Source of the DNA: Ligilactobacillus pobuzihii E100301 = KCTC 13174 | GTDB taxonomy: Bacteria; Bacillota; Bacilli; Lactobacillales; Lactobacillaceae | Reading direction: 5' to 3' | Length of the DNA stretch: 38,339 nt | NCBI RefSeq assembly: GCF_000349725.1 | Contig: NZ_APCP01000004.1 | Location: 1-38,339 of the forward strand | Shown: piece after piece, positions 1 to 7,738 of the stretch | How the letters are laid out: the number at the start of each line of letters is the position of its first letter | Numbering within the stretch: position 1 is the stretch's first letter | Translations under genes and position numbers: made by a program | Notes under the pieces: generated by a model | Databases searched by the model: none | Told to the model about the DNA's origin: nothing | What the model saw: only the letters and a program-made list of their open reading frames with translations

Positions 1-380
1 ACTGCTGCCTCCCGTAGGAGTTTGGGCCGTGTCTCAGTCCCAATGTGGCCGATCAACCTCTCAGTTCGGCTACGTATCATCACCTTGGTAAGCCATTACC
101 TTACCAACTAGTTAATACGCCGCGGGCTCATCCAAAAGCGACAGCTTACGCCGTCTTTGCCCGACCGACCAGGCGGTCAGTCGGTTGATGCGGTATTAGC
201 ACCTGTTTCCAAGTGTTATCCCCCACTTTTGGGCAGATTGCCCACGTGTTACTCACCCGTTCGCCACTCGCACTTAAAACGCTGAGTGCAAGCACTCATT
301 GTTAAAAGATTGCGTTCGACTTGCATGTATTAGGCACGCCGCCAGCGTTCGTCCTGAGCCAGGATCAAACTCTCATTTTA
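1..380 (-). rRNA. 16S ribosomal RNA, 5' part (truncated by window edge)
   Basis: The plus strand begins with the reverse complement of the universal 338-357 region of 16S rRNA (CTGCCTCCCGTAGGAG) and ends with the complement of the 5' consensus AGAGTTTGATCCTGGCTCAG near 354-373. Counting back from that consensus puts mature position 1 near 380; the exact 5' end is approximate. About 360 nt of the gene are present, reading out of the window to the left. The variable regions V1 and V2 look like those of lactobacilli, which is the main taxonomic clue. Confidence 0.97.
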
Positions 381-480
381 AAGTTTGTGACTCATAAATT
401 TTACTAGCGAATTGACTTCGCAAATGTTGTTTGCACTTATCATTAAGATAAGCGACCTCACACATTTGATTTGTCGAAAC

Positions 481-501
481 TTTGTTCAGTTTTCAAAGAT
501 C
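481..501 (-). promoter_or_regulatory. rRNA leader motif (boxA-like)
   Basis: On the minus strand the leader about 100 nt before 16S reads GATCTTTGAAAACTGAACAA. A TCTTTGAAAACTGA-type sequence is common in Firmicute rRNA leaders and is thought to act in antitermination or processing. The motif is seen directly; the role is inferred from its position. Confidence 0.45.
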
Positions 502-526
502 TACTTACTATTTGACAACAAAGATT

Positions 527-555
527 ATTGTATCATCGCTGACATATCATGTCAA
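527..555 (-). promoter_or_regulatory. rrn promoter, proximal
   Basis: On the minus strand: TTGACA at 550-555, a 17-bp spacer and TACAAT at 527-532. This is close to consensus and about 150 bp before the 16S 5' end, the expected place for the proximal promoter of an rRNA operon. Confidence 0.85.
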
Positions 556-653
556 GCAATTATTCTAATCTTTATCGCAAGAAAATTTGAAACATTTTAC
601 TCATTTACTAATATTTAAATATCATTAAATGAAGTAAAAACGACAACTTCAAT

Positions 654-683
654 ATTATATAATGTCGATCAGCAAACTGTCAA
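654..683 (-). promoter_or_regulatory. rrn promoter, middle
   Basis: On the minus strand: a perfect TTGACA at 678-683, an 18-bp spacer and a perfect TATAAT at 654-659. It lies 128 bp upstream of the proximal promoter. Tandem promoters are normal for rRNA operons. Confidence 0.8.
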
Positions 684-735
684 CTACTATTTTCAAAACA
701 GAAAATTTTGTATCAGCGCCTCAGCGACAAATACT

Positions 736-764
736 ATCTTAGCAACATTTCGTGGACCCGTCAA
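736..764 (-). promoter_or_regulatory. possible third rrn promoter
   Basis: On the minus strand: TTGACG at 759-764, a 17-bp spacer and TAAGAT at 736-741. The spacing is good but the -10 is weaker. It is credible mainly because it stands in line with the two stronger promoters downstream. Confidence 0.4.
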
Positions 765-992
765 TAACTTTTTTTGTTTTTTGAATTTTAATTTTTGAAT
801 ACAAACAAAAAACGAATTTATCATTTCATTGTTAGTCTTTTTGCTTGGCTATCTAAAAAAAGTAAAATAAAAGTTCAGAAAATAGCTACTCCAGACCAGA
901 GTCACTCCAATAAAAAATTAGTTTTTCAATATTCTTGCGATCACGAAATACAAGATATAGCTCAACAAAACTAAATTTACTGACCACAACTA
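765..992. other. AT-rich intergenic stretch, nothing identified
   Basis: About 230 bp between the rRNA promoters and the mobile-element remnant. It is AT-rich and I see no coding frame, hairpin with T-run, or RNA signature in it. Confidence 0.5.
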
Positions 993-1381
993 TCAAAATC
1001 CTAAAGGTTGAAAGCACACAAACAGACCGAAATCCTTGATATTATCTAGTTGTGGTAACAGATATTAGTATTTTTCTTTTTTACACGCTGTTTGTCATGA
1101 TCAAAGACTCGGGCTAATAACTCTGTTTTCTGAGAAAACTCGCGTTTAAATAAGGAATCATCATAATTAGTGCTTGGCGCCGACAAGAATCGGTAAAGTC
1201 TTGAACATACTCGATCAGTTGGCGCCCAACAAGTCAGACCAGTTGTTGCCAGTTAGTATGAGCGTTATTCAGACAGTTGCGGACGGTCCGTTTCGAAAAA
1301 GCAGTTGATTTTTCAGACAGAAAAACCCCGAGAGGTCGGGGCTTTTCTGCATTATTTAATTTTCAACCTTTAGTCAAAATC
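993..1381. mobile_element. MITE-like or internally deleted IS, with 8-bp target duplication
   Basis: A 373-bp element (1001-1373) is bounded by perfect 13-bp inverted repeats: CTAAAGGTTGAAA at 1001-1013 and its complement at 1361-1373. The 8-mer TCAAAATC directly abuts both ends (993-1000 and 1374-1381), as expected for a target-site duplication. No intact transposase is present. On the plus strand an open stretch ending in TGA at about 1306-1308 precedes a terminator inside the right end, the layout expected of a transposase 3' end, but I do not recognise its family. A related end recurs at 38247. An 8-bp duplication is compatible with several IS families, so no family is assigned. Confidence 0.75.
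1321..1346. terminator. terminator inside right end of the mobile element
   Basis: An ACCCCGA/TCGGGG hairpin is flanked by A5 and a T-rich tail, so it can act on both strands. The same hairpin design with different loop bases lies in the element end at 38272-38300, which suggests that the terminator belongs to the element. Confidence 0.7.
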
Positions 1382-1401
1382 ACTAAAATCATTGTTACTA
1401 C

Positions 1402-1587
1402 CTAAAATAAAGGATCCGCCACACTAATATTTATTTGATATTCTAGATCGATACAAGTCCAACATTCGATTGACCATGTATTTTCTTTCTCATTATGGTT
1501 ATAAATCACTGCTGTGTCACATATTCGTTTTAAATAGTCACCATCAAACGATTTTCGCCATATGAGGCAATAAAAAAGCCCTTCAAC
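1402..1587 (-). pseudogene. possible coding remnant, family unknown
   Basis: On the minus strand a 61-codon frame is open from just after TAA (1588-1590) to TAG (1402-1404) and has no usable start codon. Its translation has a protein-like composition with Trp, Cys and charged residues (for example NTWSIECWTCIDLEYQI). It could be the tail of a decayed gene. A chance open frame is also possible, because its upstream end lies inside the ltaS terminator and only one frame supports it. No function can be proposed. Confidence 0.22.
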
Positions 1588-1602
1588 TTAATGAAAGACT
1601 TT
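1572..1602 (-). terminator. ltaS terminator
   Basis: Just after the ltaS stop the minus strand folds AAGTCTTTCA with TGAAGGGCTT (with G-U pairs), followed by a T6 run (A1572-1577 on plus). Confidence 0.7.
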
Positions 1603-1609
1603 CAAATTA

Positions 1610-3688
1610 TTATTCATCATCATCTTTTAGTTCAGGAGCATCAGTTTTATACAAGTCCTCAGTTGACTTGCCACCATTTTGCTCGATCAAACTAGTCTTT
1701 TTCTTACGTTGCGCTTCCTTAAGAGCCTTCATACCATCGGAATATTTATACTTATACTGCGATTTATCGACCTTATCGAAGTTTTGTGGAGTATAGAAAC
1801 GCAAGAGATCTCCTGTCGTGATTTTATCCGACAATGACAAGGATTTATCAGTATGATCTTGTTGTTCCTTCAGTATATCCTTTTGCTGCTGTGTCAATTT
1901 CTTAGTATTGACCTTATTTCCCTGATTATCATAAACCTTACTTCCTATCTTACTCAAATCCGGAGAAACAAAGTCACCATTCCTAAAGGCAACTGTCTGA
2001 TTACGATCAGTTGACAACAAATCATTGCCGAGTTGGATCGTATCGTCATTTTTAATGCCCAAAAGATCCATCAATGTTGGCATTACATCGATTTCGCCAC
2101 CATAGGTATGGTTGATACCACCCGATAGATTACTAGAATGGATCATAAACGGCACCTTTTGTAACATAGCTAGATCGTAACTAGACAAAGAGTCTTTACC
2201 TAAAAGCTTTGCTAAAGCCTTCGGATGGTTATCAGAAATACCATAGTGATCACCATAAGCAACGATCACTGACTTGTCGTAAAGTCCTGACTTCTTCAAG
2301 TAATCTATAAATTCACCAAAAGCCTGATCCAAGTATCGTGAAGTTTGGACATAACCATCAACGGTCTTATCGCCGGTCTTAGTTTTATCGATCGACTGAT
2401 TTTGCTTATCCAAGTCATATGGATAATGGTTTGTCACAGTGATCAATTTAGCATAAAACGGTTGAGGTAACTGTTCAATATACTTAGCAGACTGTTGTAA
2501 AAAGATTTTATCCTTCAAACCGTACCCGATACTATAATCATCTTTATCATCGTAATAGGATGAATCAAAGAAATACTGGTAGCCCCATGACTTATAGGTG
2601 TTATCTCTATTCCAAAAACTACCAACATCCCCATGCATCGAAGCAGTAGAATAACCCTGTTGGTCTAATATAGCTGGCAATGCCTGATAAGTATTAGAAG
2701 AACCATAGGAAGTCATACTTGAACCGGATGGCAATCCAAACATTGAAGTTTCTAACATAGTTTCGGCATCAGACGTTTTCCCCTGACCAACTTGATGGAA
2801 AAAGTTATCAAAAGACATCGTATGCTGATCTTTATAGAAGCGATTAATATTCGGAGTGACTTCTTCACCATCAGACTTGTAATTGATCATAAACTGTTGA
2901 AAACTCTCCAAATGAAGGATAAAGACATTCTTGCCCTTTTCTTTACCATAATACGACACATTTGGTTGTGAGCGATTCTTATTAACAAAATCTAAGACTT
3001 TATCAACATCACTTTTACTAGCATTCTTTCTAGTAGCAGTTTGTTGGTGAGTTTGATAAGCGGAATAGCCCGCAAAAAAATCAACACCAAGGTATTTCAC
3101 AATATAATTATTATCGAAGGTTCTGCTCAACAGTTGTGACCGATCACTTTCAGCCAAACTCAAATTGATACTAAATAAAACAACAGCTACCACAGAACTG
3201 ATAGCACCATAACGTCTCTTCGTGGTAGACATATCAGGTTGGATCACTTTAAACGACATCATCAAGATCAAAATCAATACATCAAGAAAGACTAAGAAGT
3301 CTGTGGGATGTATGATCTCTAAAATACTAGTTCCCAGATTATTAGAAACAGAACTAGAAGATTTAATAATACCAAACGATAAAAAATCTGAGAACTCACG
3401 GTAATATAATGTATTTGCAAACAACCAGATCGACTGGACTAAACTAACAATGATCTGGATCCAATAGGTCAATTTACCACGAAAATATAACCCGATCCCT
3501 AATAAAAGTAGGCCAAACGGGATAGGATTAAAAAACAACAAAAACTGTTGCATTGCATTATTAATACCTAAACTGAAGTTATTTTGATATGTCAAATAAG
3601 TTTTAAGCCAGAATAAAAAAAGGACTATCCAAAAAAAACCTCCTCTGGAACTAAAAACTTGTCGAGTTTTTTTAAAAAACGAATTCAT
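1610..3688 (-). CDS. ltaS: lipoteichoic acid synthase (LtaS family)
   Basis: Membrane-bound phosphoglycerol transferase that polymerises glycerol-phosphate units from phosphatidylglycerol onto the glycolipid anchor outside the membrane. The 692-aa product has about five N-terminal membrane segments (to about residue 180) followed by an extracellular sulfatase-fold domain. The catalytic set is visible: Glu261 (LESFQQF), nucleophile Thr305 (GKTSDAE), His421 (TVTNHYPY) and Asp480-His481 (YGDHYG), in the same order and near the same numbers as in S. aureus LtaS. The tail is charged (APELKDDDE). The chosen ATG (3686-3688) follows a GGAGG about 11 nt upstream; the frame is open to 3769 with other ATGs, including one at 3706. 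It lies near lafA/lafB, which make its lipid acceptor. Confidence 0.95.
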   Translation of the reverse strand: MNSFFKKTRQVFSSRGGFFWIVLFLFWLKTYLTYQNNFSLGINNAMQQFLLFFNPIPFGLLLLGIGLYFRGKLTYWIQIIVSLVQSIWLFANTLYYREFSDFLSFGIIKSSSSVSNNLGTSILEIIHPTDFLVFLDVLILILMMSFKVIQPDMSTTKRRYGAISSVVAVVLFSINLSLAESDRSQLLSRTFDNNYIVKYLGVDFFAGYSAYQTHQQTATRKNASKSDVDKVLDFVNKNRSQPNVSYYGKEKGKNVFILHLESFQQFMINYKSDGEEVTPNINRFYKDQHTMSFDNFFHQVGQGKTSDAETMLETSMFGLPSGSSMTSYGSSNTYQALPAILDQQGYSTASMHGDVGSFWNRDNTYKSWGYQYFFDSSYYDDKDDYSIGYGLKDKIFLQQSAKYIEQLPQPFYAKLITVTNHYPYDLDKQNQSIDKTKTGDKTVDGYVQTSRYLDQAFGEFIDYLKKSGLYDKSVIVAYGDHYGISDNHPKALAKLLGKDSLSSYDLAMLQKVPFMIHSSNLSGGINHTYGGEIDVMPTLMDLLGIKNDDTIQLGNDLLSTDRNQTVAFRNGDFVSPDLSKIGSKVYDNQGNKVNTKKLTQQQKDILKEQQDHTDKSLSLSDKITTGDLLRFYTPQNFDKVDKSQYKYKYSDGMKALKEAQRKKKTSLIEQNGGKSTEDLYKTDAPELKDDDE

Positions 3689-3791
3689 TATAAAAATTTC
3701 CTCCATATTTAAAACTTGCCTGCTGACAAGTATAAAGGATTGATAAAAAAAGAAAAACTGAAAATACAATATCTTCAGTTTAACTTAATAA

Positions 3792-4025
3792 TCAATAATC
3801 AAGCAGGTCGTAAATTTCTATAGCAGCAAGATCGATGTTATCGAATTGGAATTTTTGTTTAGTACTGATTTCTTCTAATTCAAAGGCGTTTTCTTTCGGG
3901 TCATATGTGACTACGCCACGTTCTTCGCCCTCTTTTTCAAAACGTCTTGAAACAACTTCATCCTCTGCACTTTTGATCATCGCATCTAAGCGAGAAATAA
4001 TCGCAACTAATTGTGAATTTTCCAT
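3792..4025 (-). CDS. YkuJ-like (DUF1797) small protein
   Basis: A 77-aa acidic cytosolic protein resembling the B. subtilis YkuJ family: an N-terminal helix (SQLVAIISRLDAMIKSAEDE), a central strand region with FEKEGEERGVVTYD, and the typical ending FDNIDLAAIEIYDLL. The family has a solved fold but no established function. It is preceded by AAAGGGG seven nt before the ATG. It stands between ltaS and the laf operon on the same strand, about 100 bp upstream of ltaS, so co-transcription with ltaS is possible; no terminator is visible between them. I am confident of the family, not of any role. Confidence 0.8.
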   Translation of the reverse strand: MENSQLVAIISRLDAMIKSAEDEVVSRRFEKEGEERGVVTYDPKENAFELEEISTKQKFQFDNIDLAAIEIYDLLDY

Positions 4026-4226
4026 GACAAACCCCTTTCCTGCTCTCTAAAATGCTAGCGGGCTCATGACACGTCCATGTATCATCGCCTAATATCTCTG
4101 TTACATACAAAATTGATAATAACATTTTTTCATTCAAAATAAAATTCAAATTGTTAAATTAGCTAGTTTTAAGTCAACTTTTTAACGATATTTAAACTCC
4201 ACTTAAAGAGTTGGAACCTTAGAAAC

Positions 4227-4251
4227 AAAAAATTCCAGCATCACGCTGGAA
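4227..4251 (-). terminator. terminator of the laf operon
   Basis: The minus strand reads TTCCAGC, a 5-nt loop, then GCTGGAA followed by T6. It lies just past the stop of the flippase-like gene ending at 4263. Confidence 0.85.
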
Positions 4252-4262
4252 ATCCTCAGTTA

Positions 4263-5282
4263 TCATTCATTATCTTTTATCCGATGCGGTTTAACAGCCA
4301 AAGCTACCATCCCTAAGAACATACCTAAATAATAAGTGATCAAACGCCATAATATCATGGCTAATACTACCTTACTATCCTGGACTAAGAATGTGGAAAA
4401 AATAATCGAAAAGCTAAATTCTGCTCCCCCCAAACCACCTGGCAGTGGAAATAGGGAAATGATCATCACAATTAAAATATGCATGCCAACAACCATTAAT
4501 GGGTCAATATCTGTCACTCGTAAAGAAAGCAAGATAAAGTACGGGATAACATAATAAAAGATCAATTGGCCCAAAGTTAACAAGCTAATTTTGACTAACA
4601 TTAACGGATCATCACGTAAACTCAAGCTTTCATGATAAAATGTGTCGATTTTTTTAGTAGCATATGCTTCATAACGAGCATACGTTGCCGGTTTTCCCCA
4701 CCATTTGACAGGCTTCAGAAAAAAATAGACAAGTTTCTTAGTAAAAGAACGCCAATACATCACCATCAATAAACCTGCGATCACAAAAAAATGGATAAAA
4801 AAACCAAAAATCACGAAAGCTGATAAAACGTGTAGTTTAGCTGCTAAATAATGAAATTGTGTGATCAAGCTGATAACAAAACACACCACGATTATCGACT
4901 GATAGACCACAAACTTCATCAACATCTTAGAAGTCGCACGTCCAACATCGATCCCCGATTGTAATAAAGCAAAAAGTTGTGCTGGTTGACCACCGCTTTG
5001 AAAGGGCGTGATCCCGTTAAATAATTGCTCGACCAACGGTACTCGAAAGGCATCACGAAAACGGAAACTTGGGTATTGTTTTTTTAAAAGTACGTAAACG
5101 ATCGCGCCTTCAATCAATAACGAAACTATCATGCTTAAAAAACCAACGGCCAACCATGGCCATTTTAAATCTATTATTTCATTGCGTACCACGTTAAAGG
5201 AAACATCTTTCATCGAGTATAAAAAGATGCCTATCCCTATTATAAGAACAGCAATAAAACTTAATCTATTTTTCCAGTTCAT
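4263..5282 (-). CDS. lysylphosphatidylglycerol-synthase-type TM protein (flippase-like)
   Basis: A 339-aa integral membrane protein with about eight hydrophobic segments, of the MprF N-terminal/UPF0104 (YbhN) family. Typical sequence is present: RVPLVEQLFNGITPFQSGGQPAQ near residues 80-105 and SLFPLPGGLGGAEFS near residue 285. It lacks the cytosolic aminoacyl-transferase domain of MprF, so it is not a lysyl-PG synthase. The ATG (5280-5282) overlaps the lafB stop as TGATG, with GGAG six nt upstream, so it is translationally coupled to lafB. The upstream in-frame TTG at 5285 is less likely. Tight coupling to two glycolipid glycosyltransferases suggests a part in moving the glycolipid across the membrane; this is inference. 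Confidence 0.88.
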   Translation of the reverse strand: MNWKNRLSFIAVLIIGIGIFLYSMKDVSFNVVRNEIIDLKWPWLAVGFLSMIVSLLIEGAIVYVLLKKQYPSFRFRDAFRVPLVEQLFNGITPFQSGGQPAQLFALLQSGIDVGRATSKMLMKFVVYQSIIVVCFVISLITQFHYLAAKLHVLSAFVIFGFFIHFFVIAGLLMVMYWRSFTKKLVYFFLKPVKWWGKPATYARYEAYATKKIDTFYHESLSLRDDPLMLVKISLLTLGQLIFYYVIPYFILLSLRVTDIDPLMVVGMHILIVMIISLFPLPGGLGGAEFSFSIIFSTFLVQDSKVVLAMILWRLITYYLGMFLGMVALAVKPHRIKDNE

Positions 5283-6307
5283 CAATGCTCCATTTTTGCT
5301 TGCTTTTCATAATAATCACGCCAGATCTCAGCCAAGTGTTCTTCATTGTAATAGGCTGCAGCAGCTGACGCTTTTTGTTTTAATTTATCTAATGCAACCG
5401 GCTCATCTTTTAACTGTCGAATTTTAGTTTCCATCTCATCAATATCAACAGCTGGTTCATAATAACCATTGATGATCGAGTAATATAGCTCTAAATCCCG
5501 TAACAAAACTGGGACCTCACAACTAAATGCTTCTAAAGCACTCATCGGAAAAAGTTCATTATAAGACGGCAGTAAGAATAAATCAGCCATATTATAATAT
5601 TCATTCATTTCTTTACGGGCAACTATCCCTGGAAATTTTAAATTAGCTGGCGGATCATCCACGATTTTTTTAAGTTTTGCATAACCGTCAGTCATTTTGC
5701 CAAAAGAAAAACCACCGACCCATACGAATTGAATGTCAGGCATTCTTTTAGCCAATTTAATAAAATCAAAAACGCCTTTCCGCTCTTGGACTTGTCCAAC
5801 TCCGATCACGGTAAATTTATCTGCAGAAAAACCATGCTTTGTCCTTAAGTGCCTTTTTTGTTCTTGTGGTAACGGGTAAAATTCCTTTTTAGAAACAAAA
5901 TTGGGAATATAGGTAATCTTTTCTTCTGGGATACCATACGCAGTTAACTTAGGAATAAAAGACGGATTAACAACTACGATAGCATCCATTCGTTTATAAA
6001 AAGAGATCATATACGAGTTAAAGATCCTTAACATCCAAGCAGGCATCTGTAAGCTACCCTGCATAGTTTCAGGCAAAAAATGAACATAACCAATCTTACG
6101 CCCACTACGTGGTGAGAAAGTATAAAGATAAAACTGCGGATCAATCGTATGAAAATGACTGATGTCAGTACTACCAAAACGATTGACAATCAAATTTATT
6201 TCTGTTGGATAGTGTTTTTCTAATAAATGGATCAATTCGGAATAAGCACTGCCGACACCTTGACCATCGACTTTAGCCGCTGATGAATACATTCGTATTG
6301 TTAACAT
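5282..6307 (-). CDS. lafB: glycolipid glycosyltransferase LafB-like (second anchor sugar)
   Basis: A GT4-type glycosyltransferase of 341 aa that adds the second hexose to monoglucosyl-diacylglycerol, giving the diglycosyl lipid anchor of LTA. The start MYSSAAKVDGQGVGSAYSEL matches Listeria LafB/enterococcal BgsA-type proteins. The donor-binding region shows the GVGQVQERKGVFDF phosphate loop and the ELFPMSALE (E-x7-E) motif. The ATG has AGGAG eight nt upstream. It follows lafA by 23 nt and overlaps the next gene by one base, forming a three-gene operon. In Listeria the sugar is galactose; the donor here is not readable from sequence. No transmembrane segment is visible, so it probably works at the inner membrane face. 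Confidence 0.9.
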   Translation of the reverse strand: MLTIRMYSSAAKVDGQGVGSAYSELIHLLEKHYPTEINLIVNRFGSTDISHFHTIDPQFYLYTFSPRSGRKIGYVHFLPETMQGSLQMPAWMLRIFNSYMISFYKRMDAIVVVNPSFIPKLTAYGIPEEKITYIPNFVSKKEFYPLPQEQKRHLRTKHGFSADKFTVIGVGQVQERKGVFDFIKLAKRMPDIQFVWVGGFSFGKMTDGYAKLKKIVDDPPANLKFPGIVARKEMNEYYNMADLFLLPSYNELFPMSALEAFSCEVPVLLRDLELYYSIINGYYEPAVDIDEMETKIRQLKDEPVALDKLKQKASAAAAYYNEEHLAEIWRDYYEKQAKMEH

Positions 6308-6330
6308 ATTAAACGCTCCTAAATAAACCC

Positions 6331-7509
6331 TTAGATGCTTTCACGTGATCGACTAGTAGTAGTTTCTTCAAAGGAAGTAAAACTATCCTGATAAAATTGC
6401 ATAATCTGTTCACCAAAATTCTCGGCAGAGATGCTAGCAATTTTTTCTTGACGATAACTCTCATCATTATACTTAGCCGGTTCGTTCAAATAATCGACTA
6501 CCTGACTGACAAACTGTACTGGTGTATCGAAAGCGAAACCTACATTCTTATTATCTAATAAATCATCTGTATAAGGGCTGCTGGCCGCAACGACCTTTAA
6601 CCCCGCAGCGAGAGCTTCAACAAAAGTCAAACCTTGCGATTCTGAAATAGAGGTCGAAACAAATAGATCTGCCATATGATAATAAGCTGGCACATCATCA
6701 TGATCAACTTCACCAGTAAAAATAACCTTGTCACTTAAATTCATTTGGGCAACTTGCTGCATCAATGATTGTCTAGCGGGACCGTCCCCACAGATCATCA
6801 AGTTAACATTAGGTACACGTTTTTGAATTTCTGGAAAAGCGTCGATCAAACGATCAATGTCTTTTTCAAATGCGACTCGACTCAAAGTTAACATGAGCGG
6901 GGTTTCTGCAGAAATATTGTATTTTTGCCGTAATTCGTTATTTTTTGTGCCAGCAAACTTGCGAACATCGACACCAGTCGGTATAACCGAGATCGGTTCT
7001 TTAATATCATAACTAGTTAAAGTATCTGACACACGCGTACTTGGAGCAACGATACCTGCCATATGTTCACAATAAGTTTTACTGAGTTGCTTAACATGTA
7101 CTGGCTTTAAAAACTTCCCTTTCATAACGTAATGCAGGTAATCTTCATACATCGTATGGTAAGTATGCACACATGGGACCTTTAAATTTTTAGCTACAAA
7201 TTTGCCAATTATTCCCATTGAAAATTCAGTTTGTGTATGAACTATATCTAAATTTAATTCCTTGGCGATCTCATAAGCTTGAAACAGCCCACGTACCGCG
7301 ATCCTGCGATCGGTAAATGAGATGAAAGGAAGACTCGCAAAACGAAAGACATTCCTTTCAAATACATTTTTATCTACCTTAGGGTCCGTAGTTGTAAAAA
7401 TGTACACATTATTCCCTAAACTTTCTAGCTGTTCGCGCAATGTTTTGATCGACGTTGCCACACCGCTAACCTGTGGATAATATGTATCTGTAAATATACC
7501 TATATTCAC
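6331..7509 (-). CDS. lafA: diacylglycerol glucosyltransferase LafA-like
   Basis: A GT4 glycosyltransferase of 392 aa, first enzyme of glycolipid anchor synthesis: UDP-glucose plus diacylglycerol gives monoglucosyl-diacylglycerol. The N-terminus MNIGIFTDTYYPQVSGVATS is highly characteristic of the LafA/BgsB group. Further on are HTYHTMYEDYLHYV, PTGVDVRKF and the E-x7-E motif ESQGLTFVE. The start is GTG (7507-7509) behind a strong AAGGGGG. A good promoter is at 7547-7575. Its UDP-glucose would come from GalU, encoded 20 kb away in this window. Confidence 0.92.
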   Translation of the reverse strand: MNIGIFTDTYYPQVSGVATSIKTLREQLESLGNNVYIFTTTDPKVDKNVFERNVFRFASLPFISFTDRRIAVRGLFQAYEIAKELNLDIVHTQTEFSMGIIGKFVAKNLKVPCVHTYHTMYEDYLHYVMKGKFLKPVHVKQLSKTYCEHMAGIVAPSTRVSDTLTSYDIKEPISVIPTGVDVRKFAGTKNNELRQKYNISAETPLMLTLSRVAFEKDIDRLIDAFPEIQKRVPNVNLMICGDGPARQSLMQQVAQMNLSDKVIFTGEVDHDDVPAYYHMADLFVSTSISESQGLTFVEALAAGLKVVAASSPYTDDLLDNKNVGFAFDTPVQFVSQVVDYLNEPAKYNDESYRQEKIASISAENFGEQIMQFYQDSFTSFEETTTSRSRESI

Positions 7510-7546
7510 GGTAGATCCCCCTTAGTCTGAATAATAGTCATGTTTC

Positions 7547-7575
7547 ATTATATGGTTTTCATTGCTTATAAGCAA
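7547..7575 (-). promoter_or_regulatory. lafA operon promoter
   Basis: On the minus strand: TTGCTT at 7570-7575, a 17-bp spacer and TATAAT at 7547-7552. This leaves a leader of about 35 nt before the GTG start. Confidence 0.65.
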
Positions 7576-7621
7576 CTAAATGCCAAGTAATAGAATTATT
7601 TCTTAAATAATTAAGCTTTCC

Positions 7622-7668
7622 AAAAAAAGACAAACCGGATTATACCCCGCCTGAAGCAGGCTTGTCAA
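7622..7668 (-). promoter_or_regulatory. overlapping promoter and terminator-like hairpin upstream of lafA
   Basis: The minus strand carries TTGACA (7663-7668), an 18-bp spacer and TATAAT (7639-7644), a consensus promoter. The spacer contains the inverted repeat GCCTG-CTT-CAGGC. The same DNA also forms a stem, GACAAGCC with GGTTTGTC (7659-7666 and 7629-7636), followed by T7, which is a terminator layout. Which reading is functional cannot be decided from sequence. Confidence 0.5.
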
Positions 7669-7681
7669 TCTCTATGTAATC

Positions 7682-7723
7682 AAAAAAAGTCCATGCTATC
7701 CCCTAAAGAATAGCACGGACTTT
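7682..7723 (-). terminator. ptsHI terminator
   Basis: Directly after the ptsI stop the minus strand forms AAGTCCGTGCTAT with ATAGCATGGACTT (one G-U pair), then T7. Confidence 0.9.
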
Positions 7724-7738
7724 CAATAAGACCTTAAA

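Noticed and set aside
412-618. 68-codon plus-strand frame
   Set aside because: It lies across the rRNA leader and the proximal rrn promoter on the opposite strand, with no binding site.
1040-1220. Minus-strand 60-codon open stretch inside the mobile element
   Set aside because: It overlaps open stretches in other frames and has no start; in AT-rich DNA of this length such a frame is expected by chance, and orientation relative to the terminator favours the plus strand.
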